A stretch of 9,641 bases of DNA from Oscillibacter sp. (GTDB taxonomy: Bacteria; Bacillota; Clostridia; Oscillospirales; Oscillospiraceae). The notes under the pieces are model-generated. The model ran no database searches, had not been told where the DNA came from, and saw only the letters and a list, made by a program, of their open reading frames with translations. Below, piece after piece: positions 1-7,867 of the stretch. Position 1 is the first letter of the stretch. Each line of letters starts with the position of its first letter. The position numbers and the translations under genes are program-made. The stretch spans positions 1 through 9,641 of the forward strand of contig VSMY01000095.1 in assembly GCA_009773995.1 (NCBI GenBank). Direction: 5' to 3'.

Positions 1-494
1 TCCGTGCCGGGGGGGTCGTGGCCCAGGCGCCTGACCCGGTAGTCCCGGCTGGTGACGAGCCCTAAGAGCTTGCCGGTTCCGGTGCCGTCGTCGGTGACGG
101 CCATGGTGGAGTGGCCGGAGCGGGCCTTCAGGGCCAGCACGTCCGCCAGGGTGTCCCCGATCCGGAGGTTGGAGTCGCTGGTGACGAAGCCCGCCTTGTA
201 GTTTTTCACCCGGCGGACCATCTCCGCCTGCTGCTCCACGGGCTGGGAGACGAAGATGAAGGCGATGCCGCCCTCCCGGGCGAGGCCGATGCCCATCTGC
301 TCGCCGGAGACCGCCTGCATGACGGCGGAAACCATGGGCACGTTCATGGTCAGGGGGCACTCCTCGCCGCGTTTGAACTTCACCACCGGGGTCTTTAAGG
401 TCACGTTGGCGGGGATGCATTCGGCGGAGGAGTAGCCGGGGACCAGCAGGTACTCGCTGAAGGTATGGGAGGGCTCGGAGAAAAAGTAGGCCAT
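1..494 (-). CDS. guaB: IMP dehydrogenase, 5' part (runs off the left edge)
   Basis: IMP dehydrogenase oxidises IMP to XMP with NAD+, the first committed step toward GMP, in the cytoplasm. Only the first 164 codons are present; the reading frame is still open at base 1, so the catalytic Cys loop lies outside the window. The N-terminus (MAYFFSEPSHTFSEYLLVPGYS) matches the clostridial IMPDH style. Residues about 46-62 (CPLTMNVPMVSAVMQAV) form the first barrel strand region, with PMVSAVMQ where many IMPDHs have APMDTVT. Residues about 103-155 (VTSDSNLRIGDTLADVL, then GHSTMAVTDDG and LLGLVTSRDYR) are the first CBS repeat of the inserted Bateman domain. The ATG is preceded by GAGGTG about 8 bases upstream, and 69 bases separate it from the purL stop. 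That gap holds a strong promoter, so the gene is probably transcribed independently as well as by read-through. Assignment is secure from family resemblance; the rest of the protein cannot be judged. Confidence 0.93.
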   Translation of the reverse strand, partial: MAYFFSEPSHTFSEYLLVPGYSSAECIPANVTLKTPVVKFKRGEECPLTMNVPMVSAVMQAVSGEQMGIGLAREGGIAFIFVSQPVEQQAEMVRRVKNYKAGFVTSDSNLRIGDTLADVLALKARSGHSTMAVTDDGTGTGKLLGLVTSRDYRVRRLGHDPPGT

Positions 495-525
495 GGCGGA
501 CACCTCGTTTCTTTAAATTTTACGC

Positions 526-555
526 AGTATACACGACGCGGGGGGCGTTTGTCAA
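526..555 (-). promoter_or_regulatory. Predicted sigma-A promoter for guaB
   Basis: On the minus strand a perfect -35 hexamer TTGACA (555-550) is followed, after an 18-base spacer, by TATACT (531-526), one mismatch from the -10 consensus. Transcription would start near 521-519 in an A-rich stretch, giving a leader of only about 25 bases before the guaB ATG. That leaves no room for a riboswitch or attenuator. The -35 box begins 9 bases after the purL stop codon. The hexamers are seen directly; promoter activity is inferred. Confidence 0.75.
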
Positions 556-563
556 GCCCTGTT

Positions 564-3500
564 TCAGAGGCTGAAATAGTCCTTTGCCGATTCGAAGAGA
601 TGAAGGTCGTATTCGCCGGGGACGTTCTTGTACAGGCCGGGGCCTACCCGCTCGACGTGGCCCATCTTGCCGAAGACCCGCCCGTCGGGGGAGGTGACGC
701 CCTCCACGGCCCAGGCGGAGCCGTTGGGGTTGAAGTCCGGATCCATGGTGGGAAGGCCGTCGGGACCCGCGTACTGGGTGGCGATCTGGCCGTTTTCCGC
801 CAGCTGTTTCAGCAGCTCCTCCGAACAGAGGAAGCGGCCCTCGCCGTGGGAAATGGGCACGGCGCAGACATCGCCGGGCTTCACCCGTGCCAGCCAGGGG
901 GACTTGTTGGAGACCACGCGGGTGCTGACGATTTTGGACTGGTGCCGCCCGATTGTATTGAAGGAGAGGGTGGGGCAGGTCTCGTCCGTATCCCGGATTT
1001 CGCCGTAGGGCACCAGCCCTAATTTGATGAGAGCCTGGAAGCCGTTGCAGATGCCCAGGGCCAGACCATCCCGGTTTTGAAGGAGGTCCATGACCGCCTG
1101 GGCGGTCTCCGGGCCCCGGAGGAAGGCGGTGATGAACTTGCCGGAGCCGTCGGGCTCGTCGCCGCCGGAGAAGCCGCCGGGGAGGAAGAGAATCTGGCTC
1201 TCCCGGAGCTTCCGGGCGAAGGCGGCGGCGGACTCCGCCACGTCCGCGGCGGACTGGTTGTTAATGACGAAAATCTCCGTCTTCAGGCCCGCCCAGCCGG
1301 CGGCCCTGGCGCTGTCGTATTCGCAGTTGGTGCCGGGGAACACGGGGATCAGAACCTTGGGCTTGGCAGCGCCGATCTTCGGGGCGGGACGGGTGAAGGC
1401 GGGGCAGGGCAGGACCGGGGCCTCGCCCTCCGCAGGGGCGCGGTTGGGGTAGACATCCTCCAGCACGGACTCGTTCAGGGATAACAGTTCGTCAATGGGG
1501 GCGGAGTCATTACCGATTGTAATTACGGGCTCCGCCGTGGTAACGCCGATGCGCTTGGCGCAGGGGAGGTCCATTTCTTCCTCCAGCTCGGCCACAATGG
1601 TGCCCCGGTTTAGGCCGTACCAGCGGTGGGGGACGGCGGCGTCGGCGGTAAAGCCGATCCGGTTGCCGAAGGCCATGTTCATGACCGCTTCCGCCGTGCT
1701 GTGCTCCACCGCCCAGGCGGCTTTGACTTTGCCGCTTTGGGCCAGTTCATGGAACGCCGTCCAGGCGGCTTTCAGGTTTTCGGCATTGCCGCCGCCGAAA
1801 GCATACACCGGGCGCCCGGCCTCCTTGAACTCCGGGGTGACAACCTCCCCCGCCTGGATGGGGGCGATGGCGAAAGAAATCAAAGTCGGGGGCACGTCCA
1901 GGTCCAGGAAGGAGCCGGACATGGAGTCCTTGCCGCCGATGGCCGCGGCGGCGAAGTCCATCTGGGCCTCCATGGCCCCCAGGAGGGCCATAAAGGGCTT
2001 GCCCCAGCGGTCCGGGTCCGTCCGCAGCTTCTCGAAGTACTCCTGTAAGGTGAGGTAGGCGGCTTTGTAGTCCGCGCCGGAGGCAACCAGCTTGGCGAGG
2101 GAAATCAGCACGCTGCTATAGGCCCCGGTATAGGGGTCCTCGCTCATGATCTCCGGGTTGAAGCCCCAGGACATGACGCTGGCCTGCATGGTCTCCTGTC
2201 CCGGCAGCACCGGGAGGAGGGCCGCCATGGATTGGGCGGGGGTCCGCTGATATCTCCCGCCGAAGGGCATGGTGACGCTGCCCGCGCCGATGGTGGAGTC
2301 GAACCGCTCCGCCAGCCCCCGGCGGGATGCGCATTTCAAACTGGAGGCGGTTTCCCGGAGGCTGCCGGGATCGCCGATGAGCAGATGGCGCTGCATTTCC
2401 GGGACGGAGACCTGGGCGTGCTTCACCGCGCCGTTGGAGTTCAGGAACGCCCGGCTCAGGTCCACGATGGTCTCCCCCTGCCACTGCATGACCATGCGGG
2501 GGGATTCCGTCACCACGGCCACCTGATAAGCCTCCAGGTTTTCCGCCCTGGCGGCGGCGATGAACTTCTCCGCGTCCTCGGGGGCGACGACCACGGCCAT
2601 GCGCTCCTGGCTCTCGGAGATGGCAAGCTCCGTGCCGTCCAGGCCGTCGTACTTCTTCCGCACCGCGTCCAGGTCGATGACAAGGCCGTCCGCCAGCTCG
2701 CCGATGGCGACGCTGACTCCGCCCGCGCCGAAGTCGTTGCACCGCTTGATGAGGCGGGTGACGCCGCCGTCCCGGAAGAGGCGCTGGATTTTCCGCTCCT
2801 CCGGGGCGTTGCCCTTCTGGACCTCGCTGGCCATGGTCTGGAGGGATTTTTGGTTATGGCTCTTGGAGGAGCCCGTGGCCCCGCCGATGCCGTCCCGGCC
2901 CGTGCGGCCCCCCAGGAGGATGACCACGTCGCCGGGGGCGGGGCGCTCCCGCCGGACGTTTTCCGCCGGGGCCGCGCCCACCACCGCGCCCACCTCCAGG
3001 TGCTTGGCGACGTAGCCGGGGTGGTAGACCTCGGCGACATGTCCGGTGGCCAGGCCAATCTGGTTGCCGTAGGAGGAGTAGCCCGCCGCCGCCGTCTGGC
3101 AGAGCTTTCGCTGGGGGAGCTTGCCGGGGAGGGTCTGCTCCAACGGCGTCCGGGGGTCGCCGCAGCCGGTGAGGCGCATGGCCTGGTGGACGTAGGCCCG
3201 GCCGGACAGGGGGTCCCGGATGCAGCCGCCGATGCAGGTGGCCGCGCCGCCGAAGGGCTCGATCTCCGTGGGGTGGTTGTGGGTTTCGTTTTTGAACATC
3301 AGGAGCCAGTCCTGGGTCTTGCCGTCCACCACCGCCGGGACGTGAATGGAGCAGGCGTTGATTTCCTCGCTCTCGTCCAGCTCCGGGAGAAGGCCCCGCT
3401 TTTTCAGGGCCTTGGCGGCGATGGTGGCGATGTCCATCAGGGTCTCGGGGCGGTCCTTGGCCCCCTCGCCGTAGACCTCGCTCCGCAGTTTCAGATAGTG

Positions 3501-4250
3501 GTAATAGGCGTGCTTGACGTCCGGGTCCCGGATGTCCCCGCCGTCAATGTGGGTGGAAAAGGTGGTGTGGCGGCAGTGGTCGGACCAGTAGGTATCCACC
3601 ACCCGGACCTCCGTAATGGTGGGGTCCCGGTGTTCCGTGTCCCGGAAATAGGCTTGCAGGAATTTGAGGTCGTCCAGGTCCATGGCCAGGCCCAGCTGCT
3701 CCAGCAGGGCCTGGAGGGCCGCGCCCTCCATGGAGGTGAAGCCCGTGAGGGTCTCCACCCGGCGGGGGGCGGCATGGGTGCGGACCAGGGTTTCCGGCTT
3801 GTCCGGGGACGCCTCCCGGCTCTCCACGGGGTTGACGACATAGCCCCTGATTTTCTCCAGGTCCGCGGCGGAAAGCGCGCCTTCCAGAAGGTACACCTTG
3901 GCGTAGGACACCAGGGGGCGGTCCACTCCCGCCATGAGCTGGACGCACTGGGCGGCGGAGTCCGCCCGCTGGTCGAACTGCCCCGGCAGGGCCTCCACCG
4001 CCAGGACGGCGTGGGGCCCCTCCGGCAGGGGGAAGCGCTCCTCATAAATGAGGTCCACCTGGGGCTCGGAGAAGACAATGGTTTTCGCCCGCTGGAAGAC
4101 CTCCTCCGTGAGGCCCTCCACGTCGTAGCGGTTCACCAGCCGGAGGCCGGTGAGGGCGGCGATGCCCAGGATGGTCCGGAGCTCCGTCAGAAGGCCCTGG
4201 GCCTCCAGCCGGAGGGCGGGTTTTTTTTCCACGTATACGCGTCTTACCAT
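564..4250 (-). CDS. purL: Phosphoribosylformylglycinamidine synthase, single-chain clade II type
   Basis: FGAM synthase converts FGAR, glutamine and ATP to FGAM, step 4 of purine synthesis. At 1228 residues it is the large single-chain form, combining the PurS-, PurL- and PurQ-like parts that Bacillus encodes separately. An N-terminal PurS-like/linker region is followed by two PurM-like halves. The first carries the ETHNHP motif at 322-327 and the GAATCIGGCIRD loop just after it; the second carries GGKDSMSG at 772-779. The C-terminal class I glutaminase domain starts near residue 963 (PVFPGTNCEYD) and has the nucleophile Cys1068 in GICNGFQ, with His1135 and Glu1137 in SHGEGRF completing the triad. 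All key residues are present, so it should be active. The ATG is two bases past the purD stop, and its GGAGGT ribosome binding site lies inside the last codons of purD, implying translational coupling. Codons 8-10 contain a run of eight A. The family resembles TIGR01857 (clade II) as I know it. Confidence 0.96.
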   Translation of the reverse strand: MVRRVYVEKKPALRLEAQGLLTELRTILGIAALTGLRLVNRYDVEGLTEEVFQRAKTIVFSEPQVDLIYEERFPLPEGPHAVLAVEALPGQFDQRADSAAQCVQLMAGVDRPLVSYAKVYLLEGALSAADLEKIRGYVVNPVESREASPDKPETLVRTHAAPRRVETLTGFTSMEGAALQALLEQLGLAMDLDDLKFLQAYFRDTEHRDPTITEVRVVDTYWSDHCRHTTFSTHIDGGDIRDPDVKHAYYHYLKLRSEVYGEGAKDRPETLMDIATIAAKALKKRGLLPELDESEEINACSIHVPAVVDGKTQDWLLMFKNETHNHPTEIEPFGGAATCIGGCIRDPLSGRAYVHQAMRLTGCGDPRTPLEQTLPGKLPQRKLCQTAAAGYSSYGNQIGLATGHVAEVYHPGYVAKHLEVGAVVGAAPAENVRRERPAPGDVVILLGGRTGRDGIGGATGSSKSHNQKSLQTMASEVQKGNAPEERKIQRLFRDGGVTRLIKRCNDFGAGGVSVAIGELADGLVIDLDAVRKKYDGLDGTELAISESQERMAVVVAPEDAEKFIAAARAENLEAYQVAVVTESPRMVMQWQGETIVDLSRAFLNSNGAVKHAQVSVPEMQRHLLIGDPGSLRETASSLKCASRRGLAERFDSTIGAGSVTMPFGGRYQRTPAQSMAALLPVLPGQETMQASVMSWGFNPEIMSEDPYTGAYSSVLISLAKLVASGADYKAAYLTLQEYFEKLRTDPDRWGKPFMALLGAMEAQMDFAAAAIGGKDSMSGSFLDLDVPPTLISFAIAPIQAGEVVTPEFKEAGRPVYAFGGGNAENLKAAWTAFHELAQSGKVKAAWAVEHSTAEAVMNMAFGNRIGFTADAAVPHRWYGLNRGTIVAELEEEMDLPCAKRIGVTTAEPVITIGNDSAPIDELLSLNESVLEDVYPNRAPAEGEAPVLPCPAFTRPAPKIGAAKPKVLIPVFPGTNCEYDSARAAGWAGLKTEIFVINNQSAADVAESAAAFARKLRESQILFLPGGFSGGDEPDGSGKFITAFLRGPETAQAVMDLLQNRDGLALGICNGFQALIKLGLVPYGEIRDTDETCPTLSFNTIGRHQSKIVSTRVVSNKSPWLARVKPGDVCAVPISHGEGRFLCSEELLKQLAENGQIATQYAGPDGLPTMDPDFNPNGSAWAVEGVTSPDGRVFGKMGHVERVGPGLYKNVPGEYDLHLFESAKDYFSL

Positions 4251-4261
4251 GGTCAGACCTC
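4251..4261 (-). promoter_or_regulatory. purL ribosome binding site embedded in the purD 3' end
   Basis: The minus strand reads CTGGAGGTCTGACC directly before the purL ATG at 4250. GGAGGT doubles as the last Glu-Val codons of purD, TGA is the purD stop (4255-4253), and two bases remain before ATG. This fixes the purL start and makes ribosomes finishing purD well placed to start purL. Confidence 0.8.
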
Positions 4262-5530
4262 CAGGGCCCGCAGGGCCCGCCGTCCAATATCGTGCCGCAG
4301 GTATTTCCCTTCAAACCCGATGCGCTCCGCGGCGGCGTAGGCGTCCTTCAAGGCGGTCTCCAGGTCGTTCCCCACGGCGGTGACGCCCAGGACCCGGCCG
4401 CCGCTGGTCACCAGCTTCCCCTCCGCCAGCTTGTCCCCGGCGTGGTAGACGGTGACGCTGCCCGGCAGGTCCTCCGGGATGGAGAGCGCCTTCCCCTTCT
4501 CATAGCTGCCGGGATAGCCGCCGGAGGCCAGGATGACACAGGCGGCGGCCCCGCCGTGCCACTCTACTTGGAGGTCTCCCAGGGTTTCGCCCTCCACGGC
4601 CAGCATGACGGTCAGCAGGTCCGTTTTCAGCAGGGGGAGAACCACCTGGGTCTCCGGGTCGCCGAAGCGGCAGTTGTACTCAATGACCTTGGGCCCAACC
4701 GGGGTAATCATCAGGCCGAAGTACAAACAGCCCTTGAAGGGGCAGCCCTCCGCCCGCATGGCGGCCAGGGTGGGGAGGAAAATGCTCTCCATGCACGCCG
4801 CCGCAATCTCCGGCGTGTAGCAGGGGTTGGGGGCCACGGCGCCCATGCCGCCGGTGTTCAGACCCGTGTCTCCGTCCCCGGCCCGCTTGTGGTCCATGGA
4901 GGAGACCATGGGGACGATGGCGGTCCCGTCGGTGAAGGCCAGGACGCTGACCTCCGGGCCCGTCAGGAACTCCTCGACGACGATTTCGTTTCCGGAGTCG
5001 CCGAAGGCCCGGTCCTCCATGATGGACTTGACGGCGGCCTCGGCCTCCTGGAGATTCCGGGGAATCAGCACGCCCTTGCCCAGGGCCAGGCCGTCGGCCT
5101 TGACCACGATGGGGAAGGAGGCGGTTTTTAAATAGGCCAGGGCCTTGGCGGGGTCATCGAAGACCTCGTACCGGGCGGTGGGAATGCCGTATTTCTTCAT
5201 CAGGTTCTTGGAGAAGACCTTGCTGGCCTCGATGCGGGCGGCCCGGGCCTCCGGCCCGAAGCAGGGAATTCCGGCCTCGTGGAGCCGGTCCACGCAGCCC
5301 AGGGCCAGGGGGTCGTCCGGGGCCACCACGGCGAAATCAATGGCATGGGACTTGGCGAAGTCCACGATTTTGTCAATGTCCTTGGCCCCGATCTCGGGGA
5401 CGCATACCGCGTCGGCGGCGATGCCGCCGTTTCCGGGGAGGGCGTAGATGGTTTCCGCCTGGGGATTTTCTTTCAGCTTTTTGATGATGGCGTGCTCGCG
5501 GCCTCCGCCGCCGACAACGAGTAAATTCAT
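4253..5530 (-). CDS. purD: Phosphoribosylamine-glycine ligase (GAR synthetase)
   Basis: PurD joins phosphoribosylamine and glycine with ATP to give GAR, step 2 of the pathway, in the cytoplasm. At 425 residues it has the usual monofunctional length. The N-terminal domain shows MNLLVVGGGGREHAII (1-16) and PGNGG (32-36). PDDPLALG at 71-78 occupies the place of the usual PE-PL motif. The ATP-grasp region contains VKADGLALGKGV (143-154), GPEVSV (191-196), the glycine-rich NTGGMGAVAP (225-234) and the metal-binding EYNCRFGDPETQ (284-295). No truncation is seen. The start is supported by GAGGAGG 7 bases upstream. That site overlaps the stop codon of the preceding AICAR transformylase gene, 10 bases away. 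No fusion to purM or purN is present, unlike the eukaryotic trifunctional enzyme. Confidence 0.97.
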   Translation of the reverse strand: MNLLVVGGGGREHAIIKKLKENPQAETIYALPGNGGIAADAVCVPEIGAKDIDKIVDFAKSHAIDFAVVAPDDPLALGCVDRLHEAGIPCFGPEARAARIEASKVFSKNLMKKYGIPTARYEVFDDPAKALAYLKTASFPIVVKADGLALGKGVLIPRNLQEAEAAVKSIMEDRAFGDSGNEIVVEEFLTGPEVSVLAFTDGTAIVPMVSSMDHKRAGDGDTGLNTGGMGAVAPNPCYTPEIAAACMESIFLPTLAAMRAEGCPFKGCLYFGLMITPVGPKVIEYNCRFGDPETQVVLPLLKTDLLTVMLAVEGETLGDLQVEWHGGAAACVILASGGYPGSYEKGKALSIPEDLPGSVTVYHAGDKLAEGKLVTSGGRVLGVTAVGNDLETALKDAYAAAERIGFEGKYLRHDIGRRALRALEV

Positions 5531-5540
5531 GGAAGCCTCC

Positions 5541-6719
5541 TCAATGATGGAATAAGCGCATTCCGGTAAAGCACATGGTCATGCCGTATTTGTCGGCGGT
5601 CTCAATCACGTGGTCGTCCCGGATGCTTCCGCCGGGCTGGACGATGTACTCCACGCCGCTCTTCCGGGCCCGCTCCACGTTGTCCCCGAAGGGGAAGAAG
5701 GCGTCGGAGCCGCAGGTGACGCCGGTGAGCTTGGCGATCCAGTCCTTTTTTTCCCGCTGGCTCAGGGGCTGGGGGCGCTCCGTGAAGACGGATTGCCACG
5801 CGCCGTCGGTCAGCAGGTCCTCCCACTCGTCGGAGAGGTACACGTCGATGGCGTTGTCCCGGTCCGGGCGGCGGATGTTGTCGATAAAGGGCAGGGCCAG
5901 CACCGCCGGGTGCTGGCGGAGCCACCAGTTGTCGGCTTTTGTGCCCGCCAGGCGGGTGCAGTGGATGCGGCTCTGCTGGCCCGCGCCCACGCCGACGGCC
6001 TGGCCGTCCTTCACGTAGCAGACGGAGTTGGACTGGGTGTATTTCAGGGTGATGAGGGCCACCATCATGTCGGTCTTCACCGCGTCGGGGAGGTCATGGC
6101 TTTTCGTGACAATGTTGGTCAGCAGGGACTCGTCGATTTTGTACTCGTTCCGGCCCTGCTGGAAGGTGACGCCGAAGACGTCCTTGTACTCCTGGGGGGC
6201 GGGGACGTAGTCCGGGTCGATTTGGACCACGTTGTAGCCGCCCTTCTTTTTGCTTTTCAAGATCTCCAGGGCCTCCTCCGTGTAGCCGGGAGCGATGATC
6301 CCGTCGGAGACCTCGGCCTTGAGGTACCGGGCCGCGGCGGCGTCGCACACGTCGGACAGGGCCGCCCAGTCGCCGTAGGAGCAGAGGCGGTCCGCCCCAC
6401 GGGCCCGGATGTAGGCGCAGGCGATGGGGCTCAGGTCTGCGTCCGGGTCCACGAAGTAGAGCTTCCGGTCCGTCTCGCTGAGGGGCAGTCCCACGGCGGC
6501 CCCGGCGGGGGAGACGTGCTTGAAGCTGGCGGCGGAGGGAAGGCCGGAGGCGGCCTTCAGTTCACGGGCCAGCTGCCAGGAATTCAGGGCGTCCAGGAAG
6601 TTGATATAGCCGGGCTTGCCGTTGAGGACGGTGAGGGGCAGGTCCCCGCCGTCCTTCATGAAGATGCGGGAGGGCTTCTGGTTGGGGTTGCAGCCGTATT
6701 TCAGTTCCAGCTCGTTCAT
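5541..6719 (-). CDS. purH: Stand-alone AICAR formyltransferase (PurH C-terminal type, no IMP cyclohydrolase domain)
   Basis: The enzyme transfers a formyl group from 10-formyltetrahydrofolate to AICAR to give FAICAR, the ninth step. The protein is 392 residues, against roughly 510-530 for bifunctional PurH. It begins directly with the transformylase domain: LKYGCNPNQKP (6-16) corresponds to the RYGxNPHQ motif, and the catalytic Lys67-His68 pair lies in SFKHVSPAG (65-73). Further family motifs are YTQSNSV (227-233), SDAFFPFGDNVE (338-349) and QPGGSIRDD (361-369). No MGS-like cyclohydrolase domain precedes it: the 19-base gap upstream contains only the ribosome binding site and the next gene is unrelated. 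This short form is known in Clostridia, where IMP cyclohydrolase comes from a separate gene. The start at 6719 is preferred over an out-of-frame ATG at 6726-6724 because AAGGAG sits 8 bases from 6719. The symbol purH is used in the broad sense. Confidence 0.94.
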   Translation of the reverse strand: MNELELKYGCNPNQKPSRIFMKDGGDLPLTVLNGKPGYINFLDALNSWQLARELKAASGLPSAASFKHVSPAGAAVGLPLSETDRKLYFVDPDADLSPIACAYIRARGADRLCSYGDWAALSDVCDAAAARYLKAEVSDGIIAPGYTEEALEILKSKKKGGYNVVQIDPDYVPAPQEYKDVFGVTFQQGRNEYKIDESLLTNIVTKSHDLPDAVKTDMMVALITLKYTQSNSVCYVKDGQAVGVGAGQQSRIHCTRLAGTKADNWWLRQHPAVLALPFIDNIRRPDRDNAIDVYLSDEWEDLLTDGAWQSVFTERPQPLSQREKKDWIAKLTGVTCGSDAFFPFGDNVERARKSGVEYIVQPGGSIRDDHVIETADKYGMTMCFTGMRLFHH

Positions 6720-6738
6720 GGTCCATGCTCCTTTTCGT

Positions 6739-7848
6739 TCAATCCTCGGTCAGCTCAAAGGGCTCCGGGCGGAATTTCCCGTCCTCCCGGACAAAGGCGC
6801 TCCGATAGGGGGCGGTCAGCAGGGGGACGACCAGGGGGTCCAGGTTGCAGACGGTGTTGAGATCGAAGATTCCCGTGTGGCCGATGTCGGCGATATAGTC
6901 CTCGCTCTCGTCGCCGGCGAAGAAGCGCCAGCCGCTGTCGGGGAAGCCGGTCTCGGGCTCCTCCCGGTAGCACCAGCCCACCGGGCAGCCGTCCACGGCG
7001 ATGCGGTCCGTGACAAAGCAGCCGTTGGGCCCTTCCCAATTGGGGAGGTACAGCTTCATCTCCGAGGGCCAGAGGCGGTATTCCTTTTCCCGCTTGGGCG
7101 TGTACCAGAAGCCGCTGTCCCAGGCGGCGTCGTTGGCCAGCAGCGCCCGCACCAGGTCCATCCAGAGGCGCTGGGCCTTCTGAAGATCCGGCAGGGGCGT
7201 CCCCTGGCGGAAGTCCCAGTACAGCGCGCCGCAGACCAGACCGGCGGCGTACTCCTCCCAGCTGTGGAAGGCCTGGGCCTGGACGATCGGCTCCTCGGCC
7301 AGCTCATCGAACTCCTTCCGGGTCAGCAGGCCGCAGGCCAGCGCCGCCCGGAGGTGGCCCGTCCGTTCGCTGATATCCCAGGCGAGATAGCCCAGATGGC
7401 CCACCAGGGGATAGAACTGGGCGGAGAAGTCCCGCGCCTGGGTGAAGAACCCGGCGGCGTCGGGATTCAGGGAGGCGGCGTCGAAGAGGGGGCGGCCCTC
7501 CCAGACGGCCTCGAAGTCCAGATAGTGGTCCTGGCAGCGGAAGTGCCGGTCGCAGAAGTTCAGAAGGCTTTCCTTGTCGTGGATGCCGTAGGTGGATTTC
7601 AGATGCGCCCGGCAGAGGGCGATGTCCGCCTCCGTGGCGCAGAGGGGCAGGGTGGTGAAGAAGTCCGCCGCCTTATTCTGCGGCAGGCCCGGAGTTTTTC
7701 TCAGGGCGGGGACGCCCGCAAGCAGGGCGATGAAGGCGTCCCGTTCGCAGGGCCGCCGCTCCCGCCGGGAACGGGAGAGCAGGGCCTGGACATCCCGGTC
7801 CAGGCCGGTGTCCTGGGGGTGGAAGTCGTGAAGCTGAGAGCGTTCCAT
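6739..7848 (-). CDS. Uncharacterised DUF1266-DUF2185 (Imm33-like) two-domain protein
   Basis: Function unknown. The 369-residue protein has no signal peptide or membrane segment and is probably cytoplasmic. Residues about 75-235 resemble DUF1266: a YGI segment (87-89), LAWDISERTGHLRAAL (155-170), FHSWEEYAAG (194-203) and GALYWD (207-212), matching that family's AWD-R and SW-E patterns. Residues about 277-352 resemble DUF2185: CFVTDRIAVDG, GWCYREEP, DSGWRFFAGDESEDY (304-318), then LDPLVVPLLTAPYRSAF. As I recall, Pfam now labels DUF2185 an Imm33-type immunity family. The gene lies in the operon with 19-base gaps to purN and the AICAR transformylase gene, and has an AAGGAAGG-like ribosome binding site. 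It occupies the slot where a separate IMP cyclohydrolase gene might be expected, but shows no resemblance that I recognise to cyclohydrolase families. Base composition looks like its neighbours, so recent import is not evident. Domain calls are from memory of the families. Confidence 0.8.
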   Translation of the reverse strand: MERSQLHDFHPQDTGLDRDVQALLSRSRRERRPCERDAFIALLAGVPALRKTPGLPQNKAADFFTTLPLCATEADIALCRAHLKSTYGIHDKESLLNFCDRHFRCQDHYLDFEAVWEGRPLFDAASLNPDAAGFFTQARDFSAQFYPLVGHLGYLAWDISERTGHLRAALACGLLTRKEFDELAEEPIVQAQAFHSWEEYAAGLVCGALYWDFRQGTPLPDLQKAQRLWMDLVRALLANDAAWDSGFWYTPKREKEYRLWPSEMKLYLPNWEGPNGCFVTDRIAVDGCPVGWCYREEPETGFPDSGWRFFAGDESEDYIADIGHTGIFDLNTVCNLDPLVVPLLTAPYRSAFVREDGKFRPEPFELTED

Positions 7849-7867
7849 AATAAAACCTTCCTTTCCG

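Noticed and set aside
495..525. A guanine or xanthine riboswitch in front of guaB
   Set aside because: The predicted leader is about 25 bases, far too short for a purine riboswitch aptamer, and no aptamer-like folding is visible.
562..576. Small inverted repeat TTTCAG-AGG-CTGAAA at the purL stop codon, considered as a terminator
   Set aside because: The stem is only six pairs, is not GC-rich and has no T-run after it on the minus strand. It overlaps coding sequence and the following promoter region.
4213..4230. GGCGGG followed by eight T on the plus strand, resembling a terminator tail
   Set aside because: There is no convincing hairpin before it, it lies inside purL on the opposite strand, and no plus-strand gene ends here.
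2232..4340. A 702-codon open frame on the plus strand opposite purL
   Set aside because: It lies antisense to purL. Its product is low-complexity Gly/Val/Ala/Arg-rich with no recognisable motif, and long antisense frames are expected in GC-rich coding DNA.
5610..6860. A 416-codon plus-strand open frame spanning the AICAR transformylase gene
   Set aside because: It is antisense to a clear enzyme gene and the next gene's 3' end, is compositionally biased, and has no family resemblance.
6739..7848. The possibility that the uncharacterised gene is the missing IMP cyclohydrolase
   Set aside because: Its motifs fit DUF1266 and DUF2185, and I recognise neither PurO-like nor MGS-like features. Position alone is not enough to assign that activity.
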